DNA from: Bacteroidota bacterium
GTDB lineage: Bacteria > Bacteroidota > Bacteroidia > Bacteroidales > Prolixibacteraceae
NCBI GenBank assembly: GCA_029265715.1
Contig: JAJUGZ010000001.1
Span: forward strand, 1 to 64,000
Length of the DNA stretch: 64,000 nucleotides
Direction of reading: 5' to 3'
The notes beneath the pieces are model-generated. The model had not been told where the DNA came from and did not search any database. It saw only the letters and a program-made list of their open reading frames with translations. Positions 53,976 to 61,760 of the stretch are shown here, one piece after another; position 1 is the stretch's first letter; each line of letters begins with the position of its first letter. Position numbers and translations under genes: made by a program.

Positions 53976-56828
53976 TCATCTGTCGGAAATCCTTACAATG
54001 GCGATCGTTTTCCCGGAGTACGTAACGGTCTGATCGGCCTGACAATCCGGATCTGCTTTTACCGGTTTGTCTTTTCCAACCCAGACGATCCGGATATTCC
54101 GTTCCTGGACCATGCCCGGGAATTCACCCTGCCGGTCGCCAATTGTCAGTGTTTTTGATTGTTCGTCGTAATGCAACGGGATGCGGGAGAAGGCGCCCTT
54201 TTCGTAATTGTAGTTTACGGCTTCGTCTTCGTAGATCGTGAAATCGGCATCTTTCCCGGTGTAAACAAACAAGGTAAGCGTTCTATCGTTGGCCTCGGTC
54301 GCATACTGAACCGCCGGGCCAAACGGCACGATAGAGCCTTCGCGGACAAAAAGCGGCATTTGCTCATACGGCGCATCAACAGTCAGGGTCCGGCCTCCGT
54401 CGAGGTATTTTCCGGAGTAAAAGTCGTACCACCCGGTATTCGCCGGGAAATAAACCTGACGCGAGCGGGCTTTATATTCATATACCGGGGCTACCATCAG
54501 CGAAGGCCCGAACAGGTACTGATCGCCAATGTTATTCACAACCGGATCGCCATTAAAGTCCATTACCAGCGCCCTCATGATGGTATAATCGTTAAACCAG
54601 GTCATTCCGGCCAGCGAATAAATGTATGGCATCAGGCGGTAACGAAGTTTGTCGTAATAAACCATGCTTTTGTAGGCCGGATGGTTTTCCGGGGCCAGGT
54701 TATAAATTTCGCGGTACGGAAACTGCCCGTGAACACGGAAAAGCGGACAAAACGAACCGAACTGGAACCAGCGGGTATTTAATTCGCGCCATTCGTTCAA
54801 ATCTTCGGAACCTTCTTTGGCCCGTTCGTACCGGCCTTCGACACAGAAGCCGCCGATATCCATGGTCCAGTAAGGAATTCCGGAGATGGAATAGTTAAGG
54901 CCGGCCGATATCTGCGCTTTCATATCTTCCCAACGCGTACCGATGTCGCCGCTCCAGGTTGCTGTCGAATACCGTTGCAGCCCGGCAAATCCGGAGCGGG
55001 TTAACAGGAAAACCCGTTTATCCGGATCAACACTCCGCTGTCCGTTATAAATGGCCATGGCATTCATCAGCGCATAGGCATTCAGGTATTTGGTTGAAGA
55101 ACCTAACGCATTCGGATTTGTTAATTTTTTCCGGTATTCGAGACTTGCATTCGATTGGATATCCGGTTCCGAAGCATCCATCCACCAGGCGTCAATTCCT
55201 TTGGTGTAGAGGTGTTCGCGCATCTGTTCCCAGAACAATTTGCGGGCGCCGGGGCTGTAAGCATCGTAAAACGAGCCGATATAACCTTTCCCGATCCAGT
55301 CGCGGATACTGTCTTTTACAGCCTGCTGATACATCCAGCCTTTGTCGGCAAATTCTTTGTAATGTTCGGTCGTGATGTAAAATTTAGGCCAAACCGAAAT
55401 CATGATTTTGGCGTTCATCTGATGTACCTGATCGATCATTCCGGCCGGATCGGCAAAACGGGCAGCATCAAACTCGTGCGACCCCCACGCATCAACCGGC
55501 CAATACGACCAGTCGAGCACGATGTTATCGAGCGGAATATTCCGTTTGCGGTATTCTTTCACAACATCGAGCAATTCATCCTGCGTTTTGTAACGTTCGC
55601 GGCTTTGCCAGTAGCCCATAGCCCATTTGGGCATGATCGGCGACTTGCCGGTCAGGTGGCGATAACCACTGATAACTTCGTCGGCACTGTTTCCGGCAAT
55701 AAAATAATAATCAATCTGATCACCGGCCTCCGAGCTCAACGTCAGCGCATTTTGTTCTTCCGGGGTGCGAGGGCTCAACGCTTTCAGGCTGATGTACGAG
55801 GTTCCGCCATCGGGTTTCCATTCGAGCCTGATCTTGTATTTCCTTCCCTGTTCCAGATTTTTGGCAAACTTGTAGGTATTGGGGTTCCAAGCTGTCCGCC
55901 AGCGTTCGGGAACAACCAGTTCATCGTCGATATAAACTTTGGTATATCCGGCGTAATACAATTTAAAATGATAATTGCCGCTTTCTCTGGGTTCGATCTC
56001 CCCTTTCCAGACAATTTTGGCATTGTGAAACGGAAATCCCTCCGGAAAGTTTTTGATCGTTTCGAGATTCTCATAATCAATGGCTGACTCCGGACGTTCG
56101 ACAAAAATATTGGTCGTATCTGAATTAATGTAATACGAAGCAGTCAGCCCTCCTTTTTCGCCATTCTTTCCGGTAAGCCCGAACAAATCCATTTCGGAGT
56201 AATCGCGCGGATCACCAAATTTGGTCAGCGAATAGTTATCCCACAGCAGGCCATAGTTTTTGTTCGAAACAATAAAAGGAATGGAAACTTTGGTATTGTA
56301 CTGATACAAAACCTCGTTTCGGCCCTTGTAATTAAATTCGTCCGATTGATGTTGTCCCAGCCCATAGAAAGCTTCGTCGTCCGGAGAATCGAATACCTGC
56401 TGCATTGAATAATTTCCATCGTCATTAGGCGCCAACATTGAACCGCCGTCCTTTCGGGCTGCCAGAAGTTCTTTGCCCCCGGCATCGAAAAACTTAACCC
56501 GCCCGTTTTTCAGCATGAGCTCGGCTTTCAACCTCGATGTTAGAATCTGAATGGAACTGTCGGTGGTTAGCGATTTCCACTCGGTTGTTTGCCGGATACC
56601 AGGCACAATAATCAGACTGGTGTCTTTCTGCACCTTATTATCTGGTGCAACCGTCACCCGGATAATGTTGTCGGCAACAACTTCGAGTTTTACATTTTTC
56701 GACTGATCCCGACTTTCGCCTTTAACCTTTAGCTCAACACCTTTTTCGGTTAATTGATACGGAATAGTCTGACATGAAAAGCACCCGAAACAAATCAGGG
56801 CTGATAGAAATACATTTTTCTTCATCAT
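53976..56828 (-). CDS. GH31 alpha-xylosidase with PA14 insert (xyloglucan-locus type)
   Basis: A 950-residue lipoprotein with lipid-attachment Cys about C19 (CFSC). An N-terminal beta-sandwich is interrupted by a PA14-like domain (about 227-355, with ESGNYHFKLYYAGYTKVYIDD in part). The GH31 barrel (about 395-760) has the nucleophile D551 in WWMDASEPD and acid/base D628 in TWSGDIG. A PA14 insert at this place is known from the alpha-xylosidases of Cellvibrio japonicus and Bacteroides ovatus xyloglucan systems. It is the first enzyme gene of the block, with a -7 box at 56855. Confidence 0.92.
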   Translation of the reverse strand: MMKKNVFLSALICFGCFSCQTIPYQLTEKGVELKVKGESRDQSKNVKLEVVADNIIRVTVAPDNKVQKDTSLIIVPGIRQTTEWKSLTTDSSIQILTSRLKAELMLKNGRVKFFDAGGKELLAARKDGGSMLAPNDDGNYSMQQVFDSPDDEAFYGLGQHQSDEFNYKGRNEVLYQYNTKVSIPFIVSNKNYGLLWDNYSLTKFGDPRDYSEMDLFGLTGKNGEKGGLTASYYINSDTTNIFVERPESAIDYENLETIKNFPEGFPFHNAKIVWKGEIEPRESGNYHFKLYYAGYTKVYIDDELVVPERWRTAWNPNTYKFAKNLEQGRKYKIRLEWKPDGGTSYISLKALSPRTPEEQNALTLSSEAGDQIDYYFIAGNSADEVISGYRHLTGKSPIMPKWAMGYWQSRERYKTQDELLDVVKEYRKRNIPLDNIVLDWSYWPVDAWGSHEFDAARFADPAGMIDQVHQMNAKIMISVWPKFYITTEHYKEFADKGWMYQQAVKDSIRDWIGKGYIGSFYDAYSPGARKLFWEQMREHLYTKGIDAWWMDASEPDIQSNASLEYRKKLTNPNALGSSTKYLNAYALMNAMAIYNGQRSVDPDKRVFLLTRSGFAGLQRYSTATWSGDIGTRWEDMKAQISAGLNYSISGIPYWTMDIGGFCVEGRYERAKEGSEDLNEWRELNTRWFQFGSFCPLFRVHGQFPYREIYNLAPENHPAYKSMVYYDKLRYRLMPYIYSLAGMTWFNDYTIMRALVMDFNGDPVVNNIGDQYLFGPSLMVAPVYEYKARSRQVYFPANTGWYDFYSGKYLDGGRTLTVDAPYEQMPLFVREGSIVPFGPAVQYATEANDRTLTLFVYTGKDADFTIYEDEAVNYNYEKGAFSRIPLHYDEQSKTLTIGDRQGEFPGMVQERNIRIVWVGKDKPVKADPDCQADQTVTYSGKTIAIVRISDR

Positions 56829-56854
56829 CTTATGATCTGTTAATTCACTTCCTT

Positions 56855-56862
56855 CAAAATTA
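56855..56862 (-). promoter_or_regulatory. -7 box of the PA14-GH31 gene
   Basis: TAATTTTG on the minus strand, exact TAnnTTTG, 26 bases before the ATG at 56828. Confidence 0.5.
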
Positions 56863-57177
56863 CGTCAGCGTTAGTTTCCGAAGATGCCAAAAATGTTAAT
56901 GGATGGGGGTTGAAATGTTAACTGGAAACTATCAAAAGCAGGATACGGCCCTCGTTAAACCAACACATAAAAACCTTACGAACAAGACATTTAGAAAAGC
57001 AAATCAGATTCTATGACCCACAACAAGACAGCTCTATGCCGTTGGTTCGGGGAACAAACCTGGACCCCTTTTGATGGTTTATCGATTTTCATGGGTTATC
57101 TGTCGAATATCTCAAAGCTGATTTCTTGATTCAGGAAAATTTGTCCACTTTTGGTTCACAAAAACTGAAGCATACGG
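56863..57177. other. Divergent spacer between the GH31 and lipoprotein genes
   Basis: About 315 bases without a convincing ORF. I see no clear hairpin or riboswitch. Apart from the GH31 -7 box next to it, only a weak CACTTTTG box sits near 57148 before the lipoprotein gene. A regulator site for the GH31 gene could lie here. Confidence 0.4.
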
Positions 57178-57531
57178 ATGAAGAAATATATTTACATTGT
57201 GACGATGGCCCTGATCGCGTTCTCGTGCTCGATTGAACGCAATTTGGAAAAACAATATGTCGGGAAAGATCTTTCGTTCCTGGAAGAACAATACGGAGAA
57301 AAGCCGGTAATCATCCAACTCTCGGAAACAAAAAAGATGGCGGTTTACGAACAAACCAAAAGTTTAAAAAGTACGACCATCAACCAGGGAGAAACAACGC
57401 TCAATCCGATGAGCAGTCCGGCTGTGACGCAGAAAGAGCGGACTATATTCTATCTGGATCAAAACAACCGCATAACTTCGTGTAAATTTGAACGAACTTA
57501 CGAACCAATAAAGAATTCCGGAAAAAAATAA
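57178..57531 (+). CDS. Small hypothetical lipoprotein
   Basis: A 117-residue protein with a signal sequence and lipobox IAFSC (C17), then a polar mature region rich in Lys, Glu and Thr with no family I recognise. The C-terminal part (FYLDQNNRITSCKFERTYEP) looks like two beta strands. It precedes the tRNA-Leu gene by 55 bases; the tRNA has its own promoter box. No functional clue from neighbours. Confidence 0.7.
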   Translation: MKKYIYIVTMALIAFSCSIERNLEKQYVGKDLSFLEEQYGEKPVIIQLSETKKMAVYEQTKSLKSTTINQGETTLNPMSSPAVTQKERTIFYLDQNNRITSCKFERTYEPIKNSGKK

Positions 57532-57561
57532 TTCGGGTTGCGCGAAATTCGGGAATTTTTA

Positions 57562-57569
57562 TAGCTTTG
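57562..57569 (+). promoter_or_regulatory. -7 box of tRNA-Leu
   Basis: TAGCTTTG, exact TAnnTTTG, 18 bases before the mature 5' end; a GTTG lies 21 bases upstream as a possible -33 box. Confidence 0.5.
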
Positions 57570-57586
57570 CAATCGCAAATCAAGCT

Positions 57587-57670
57587 GCCCAGATGGTGAA
57601 ATTGGTAGACACGCCAGCTTGAGGGGCTGGTGCCGGTTTCGGTGTGCAAGTTCGAGTCTTGTTCTGGGCA
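57587..57670 (+). tRNA. tRNA-Leu (anticodon GAG)
   Basis: 84 bases. Acceptor arms GCCCAGA and TCTGGGC pair fully. The D arm (TGGTGAAATTGGTAGACAC), the anticodon stem CCAGC/GCTGG with loop TTGAGGG (anticodon GAG), a long class-II variable arm and the T arm GTTCGAGTC are all visible. The 3' CCA is not encoded and must be added. Reads CUC and CUU codons. A terminator follows at 57700. Confidence 0.95.
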
Positions 57671-57699
57671 CTGATCAATGTGTCAAAATGTATCAAAAG

Positions 57700-57733
57700 A
57701 GGGTGTCTCAAAAGTCCGAGACACCCTTTTTTT
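57700..57733 (+). terminator. Terminator after tRNA-Leu
   Basis: GGGTGTCTC (57701-57709) pairs with GAGACACCC (57718-57726), followed by a long T-run. Confidence 0.88.
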
Positions 57734-57759
57734 ATTAGTACACCTACCCGAAAAGTTTT

Positions 57760-57806
57760 GGATCAATTTATAAATCGGGGATCAATTTAGGATCAATTTA
57801 TAAATC
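57760..57806. repeat. Short direct repeats GGATCAATTTATAAATC
   Basis: The 17-base unit occurs exactly at 57760-57776 and 57790-57806, a 30-base step. A shortened copy, GGATCAATTTA, lies between them at 57779-57789. They are in the spacer between the tRNA terminator and the 3' end of the GH78 gene. Too few copies and no spacer pattern for CRISPR. Confidence 0.8.
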
Positions 57807-57894
57807 AGGTGGATAAAATATAATTCTCCATATCTTTCGGGTATGGAAATCGAATTGATCAATTCAACATTTGGGTGGATGTAAAAATTATGGA

Positions 57895-59658
57895 TCACAG
57901 CAACATTATTTTTACTTCTTTCGGCGCTTGGTATGTTGTTTTTATTGTTCCGCCTGCCTGTTTTTGATGCTCAATTTTTACAATCCCATACGGCGTCGGG
58001 AAAGTGCCTTTTACCCACTGTAGATCGCCCAGATGAGGGTCAATTTTGATTCTTTTACAACCTGGTTCAAGAACGTTTACTCCCAAAACATATTGGGTCA
58101 GCCAGCTTGTCGGACCAGATGCCCAGCCATGACAAAAGCTGTGACGAAACTGTTTATAGCAATACCCTCCGTAGGATGAGTGCACATCGGTTTTTCCTAC
58201 AGGAACAACTTCATCAATTCGGGCCGCGTTCTTTATCCAGTCGATGTCGAAATCTTCCCAGAATGTAGTCGCGCCCAAATCGAGCATGGCGCCCCAATAT
58301 TGACGGATATTGTCGATGGCCCCCTGGTAATCGCCGGCCATGGCACGGGCTTTCAGCATGTAATAGCCATAGAAGGTCGACATTTTATGGACGCCATCCC
58401 GGGCAAGAACTTCGGTATTGGCATTTTCAGGAGAAATTAAGCCTGAAATGGCAAGCAAAGCAGCTGCCTGTTTTGATCCAGCTATATCAGGAATATGTTT
58501 TTTGAGTTTATCGACTGAAGAATTGCATATTTTTGCTGTTTCAGGGTCATTTAAAACTTCACACAATTCTGCTCCAGCCTGAAAAGTCATAATCATCATC
58601 GCTTGCAATCCGGCATGAATGGCATCTTTATTCTCGCTTGATGGCCAATCGAGAAAACGCATTTCCTCAAGGTTTTCTTTTCCATCTGTATCAACCTTAA
58701 CAGCCAGTTGTTTCAACAATGCCGTCAGATAGCTTTTTTGTTGTTTCAGGTAATCGAGATTGCCCTGGTAATAATACCAGTCGCGTTGAATCAGGATCCA
58801 CCACATCGAATAGGAACTGATGCCATTCATCCAGTTAGGCAGAGGTGTCAGGTCTCGCGCCAAATCAAGGCTTTTCGGCACCACGTCGTTATATCCAAAC
58901 ACCGAATTTATGGTCATCACTTCAGGGTGCATATCACCCACCCACACTAAGCGGTCGCGTTTCACCCCATCCCAGAGGTAATCCTGCATATTCAGATGAA
59001 CGGTATAAGCTCCAGTCATCCAGATTTTATTTAAACGGTCGTCGTTACAGGTAAACGATCCGAGGTAAGGGATATCACGATATGTGAAGATAGCACTAAC
59101 TTCCTTGATTTCAACTTTGGAATCCGGATCTACCAAATCGATGCGCACAAAGCGAAATCCGGAATTTCCAACTTCCAAACGCCCCAACCAGGGAAGCTGA
59201 ACTACAAAATCGCGCATGGCATGATCGTTTGTTGCTCCATCGATGCCAATATCACTCATTGTTTCACTAACCGATTCTCCAAACCGAACGCGAACGTGTC
59301 CGACCGGATTTTGATTGTTGATCGTCGTGATAATCTCTATCCCACCCTGAATTTCCTTACCAAAATCAAGAATTAATCCGGATTTCGATTCTTTGTCATT
59401 GATCAGGGTTAGATATTTCCCCTGGTTAAGGTCTGCCTGTCCGATGCCAGGATTCAGGATGCTTTCTGCATTTTGCACCTTTTCCCCGGAAGGGTCAGAT
59501 ATCCAGACGATGCGTTCGGCCGTCAGGTATTTACGGGTTAATGCAGTTGAACGAACTTTCGACGCCCTGTTGTCCTCAAATGCAGAGGGAAGCTGCGCCA
59601 TTGAAGGTAAAAATATTCCAAGAAGAAGGAAAAATGTTAAAGTTTCCAACAATCTCAT
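57895..59658 (-). CDS. Secreted GH78-like alpha-L-rhamnosidase
   Basis: A 587-residue exported protein with a signal peptide (about 1-21, SMAQ). An N-terminal beta-sandwich (about 45-195) precedes a six-hairpin (alpha/alpha)6 barrel (about 205-510) with the GH78 motif DGVKRDRLVWVGDMHPE. A small C-terminal beta domain follows. It is shorter than many GH78 proteins, which carry extra N-terminal modules. It lies 18 bases after the GH99-like gene, so the three genes from the right edge leftward form one operon. Rhamnose removal from a pectin- or ulvan-like glycan is inferred. Confidence 0.82.
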   Translation of the reverse strand: MRLLETLTFFLLLGIFLPSMAQLPSAFEDNRASKVRSTALTRKYLTAERIVWISDPSGEKVQNAESILNPGIGQADLNQGKYLTLINDKESKSGLILDFGKEIQGGIEIITTINNQNPVGHVRVRFGESVSETMSDIGIDGATNDHAMRDFVVQLPWLGRLEVGNSGFRFVRIDLVDPDSKVEIKEVSAIFTYRDIPYLGSFTCNDDRLNKIWMTGAYTVHLNMQDYLWDGVKRDRLVWVGDMHPEVMTINSVFGYNDVVPKSLDLARDLTPLPNWMNGISSYSMWWILIQRDWYYYQGNLDYLKQQKSYLTALLKQLAVKVDTDGKENLEEMRFLDWPSSENKDAIHAGLQAMMIMTFQAGAELCEVLNDPETAKICNSSVDKLKKHIPDIAGSKQAAALLAISGLISPENANTEVLARDGVHKMSTFYGYYMLKARAMAGDYQGAIDNIRQYWGAMLDLGATTFWEDFDIDWIKNAARIDEVVPVGKTDVHSSYGGYCYKQFRHSFCHGWASGPTSWLTQYVLGVNVLEPGCKRIKIDPHLGDLQWVKGTFPTPYGIVKIEHQKQAGGTIKTTYQAPKEVKIMLL

Positions 59659-59676
59659 TTCAAAGGTATTTATTGA

Positions 59677-61719
59677 TTATTTTAAATTCCAGATACACCG
59701 GTAATTAAAACGCCGATTCGGAGCCGTGTCGCCATGAGTACAGAATGAAATCGGGTCATTCAGTTCAGACGGGTTATCGCTCCATTTAAAATCAAAGGTG
59801 AACTGATTTCCCAACAAGCCAATTAGTCTTCGGGGAATGGCCAATTCCAACTTATTATTGTTATAGCGATATTTCAGGTCAGCTACTTCCCTCCATGGAT
59901 TTTCGGGGCAAGCCGAATCATAACGCATCAGGGTAGTAGTCTGATTATCTTTCACTCTCCTATTGACGATAACGTCATAACCATACCAGCCTGTTGCCGG
60001 ATTTTTGTCGGCATCGATCAGCAGCAGCATCCAGTTGTTGTCGGTTGAGGCCGTCAGATTGTTGCTGGTTTCGGCATAAAATGAGATGTTTTGTTTGTCG
60101 ACAGCCACCTTTGCTGTAACAATATCGTTTCGTCCAGAGGTGTTGGTATAGTGCAGTCCTCCATAACCATTGTGGTCGCGGTGGGCGACATCGCCTTTGG
60201 TGTCGCGGTACTCGGTTGTAACCGAATTCCAATCTTCAAAACTGCCGTCGGTTTTAATCTTCGAATAACCCTTCAATTCGGGAATTGGCCTGATGCCTTT
60301 GTATTTCCGGATGTTCTGGGCCATCTGCATGTAATAATTGTCGGTATAACCACCTTTCATCGGACTGACAGTTCGGTTAAATTCCGAATTGTACTGATCG
60401 ACAAAAAAGAAGGAATTATCGCGCCCCAGCCAGGGTGTTTTTCCACCACCGTCGGGCTGGTATTTGCCGGCTGTCCATTCATTCCAGTCGTTGATGTACA
60501 GGAATTCCGGATTTGCTTTTAGGGCGTCGTCCCATCGTTCCTGAAAATAGATACCGTATCCTTCAGGGTCTTTTACTGTTTTGCCGAGCCAGGGAACATA
60601 AGCTGAATCGGGCACATCGTATTCATTCAATTTAGGTTCACCAAACTGGCGTGACCACGATTTGCCAACGCCCATGTTTTCGCTGGTCATGGTAACCGGG
60701 TGCTGAGCCGGGGTGACGGCAGCCTCTTCGCGTTTGCCGTTGTGTGTCGAAACCAGCTCTTCGGGTTTCAGCGCTTTTACCCTGGCGTCGGCCATGCTGT
60801 ACCCGAAGCTCCAGTTGTCTTCCGTGCCTATAAAACGTTTTCCGCCCCATTCGTAATATCCCCACCACATGGTGCGCAGCGTAAAGAAGTTCTTCACTTC
60901 TTTAGTATAATCTTTATAAAATTCTTCGGTATAGTCAGGGTCCCCATAGTGCGGGTTCTTTGGATCGGTTTTGGCAGCAGCATCGTAATGCGGATTCGGG
61001 TGCTTGTTTCCACCGCTGTTGGCATCAAAATCGGGCGTTCCATTGTACAGTAAAAGAGGTTTATCATCCCAGTAGAACCAAAGGTCTTTGTATTTGCCCT
61101 GTTTGTAAATACGGTCGTACAGATCCTGCACCACGGTAATCACCGGCCCGTTGAATGCCCAGAAAACAAACTTCGGAACTTTATTCCCTTCAGCTTTCAT
61201 CTTTTCCATCGTGCTAAAAGTCACTTCCCATTCGTCCCAGTAACGCACGGCATTGGTCACATCCATCACCAGCACATCGACCCCGGCATCAGCCAGCATC
61301 GACATGTCCTTTCGGATCACATATTCATCTTGACTCAGGAAATACCCATTTTCGGGCTCGCCCCAGTGATACGAACCTTCAGTCCAAAGCGGATGGTTGG
61401 CGTCCAATCTGGCTTTAGGGTCAGCAGTCAAAACCTTGGTCACATCTGCCGAATAGGGACTTTTAAAATTGGCATAATGGTCTTGAGTGTGCCAGGTGAT
61501 GTAAAAAATGCCGACCACCCGGCGTTGATCGTTTTTCAAAGAGCCAACCTGCTGGAAGTCGGGCATGGCGCGCCCCAGCGCATCATTGGCTACCCAGGTA
61601 TCAGGATACAGGTCGCGGTAATAGTTTTCGCCGGATAAATCCTCATAGGACTTTTGATTTTGAGCCAAACACCCGATTGTCGACAACCAAAGTACAAGGA
61701 TCATCAACAACCGGTTCAT
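59677..61719 (-). CDS. Secreted GH99-like barrel protein with CBM9-like C-terminus
   Basis: A 680-residue exported protein starting MNRLLMILVLWL with a signal peptide (about 1-20, CLAQ); an ATG at 61743 would add eight residues and is possible. Residues about 55-430 look like a TIM barrel of the GH99/GH71/WbsX type: VVGIFYITWH, AGVDVLVMDVTN, KFVFWAFNGP, LWFYWDDKPLLLYNG, and a strand-end INDWNEWTAG holding E414. The C-terminal part (about 482-680) resembles a CBM9/DOMON carbohydrate-binding sandwich (KTDGSFEDW and ADKNPATGW). The activity is unknown; its place between two rhamnosidase-type genes suggests a hydrolase for the same glycan. Confidence 0.65.
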   Translation of the reverse strand: MNRLLMILVLWLSTIGCLAQNQKSYEDLSGENYYRDLYPDTWVANDALGRAMPDFQQVGSLKNDQRRVVGIFYITWHTQDHYANFKSPYSADVTKVLTADPKARLDANHPLWTEGSYHWGEPENGYFLSQDEYVIRKDMSMLADAGVDVLVMDVTNAVRYWDEWEVTFSTMEKMKAEGNKVPKFVFWAFNGPVITVVQDLYDRIYKQGKYKDLWFYWDDKPLLLYNGTPDFDANSGGNKHPNPHYDAAAKTDPKNPHYGDPDYTEEFYKDYTKEVKNFFTLRTMWWGYYEWGGKRFIGTEDNWSFGYSMADARVKALKPEELVSTHNGKREEAAVTPAQHPVTMTSENMGVGKSWSRQFGEPKLNEYDVPDSAYVPWLGKTVKDPEGYGIYFQERWDDALKANPEFLYINDWNEWTAGKYQPDGGGKTPWLGRDNSFFFVDQYNSEFNRTVSPMKGGYTDNYYMQMAQNIRKYKGIRPIPELKGYSKIKTDGSFEDWNSVTTEYRDTKGDVAHRDHNGYGGLHYTNTSGRNDIVTAKVAVDKQNISFYAETSNNLTASTDNNWMLLLIDADKNPATGWYGYDVIVNRRVKDNQTTTLMRYDSACPENPWREVADLKYRYNNNKLELAIPRRLIGLLGNQFTFDFKWSDNPSELNDPISFCTHGDTAPNRRFNYRCIWNLK

Positions 61720-61760
61720 GTTTGAAATATCTTTTCTTAACATGATTCTGATTTTGCATA

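Noticed and set aside
55155-56087. 310-codon ORF antisense to the PA14-GH31 gene
   Set aside because: Fully inside a well supported glycosidase gene; composition reflects the opposite-strand codon bias.
57760-57806. Possible CRISPR array
   Set aside because: Only two full units and one partial, irregular spacing, unit too short, no cas genes.
59661-59668. TACCTTTG as a promoter box for the GH78 gene
   Set aside because: It ends only two bases before the ATG, so a normal transcript would start inside the gene; co-transcription with the GH99-like gene is simpler.
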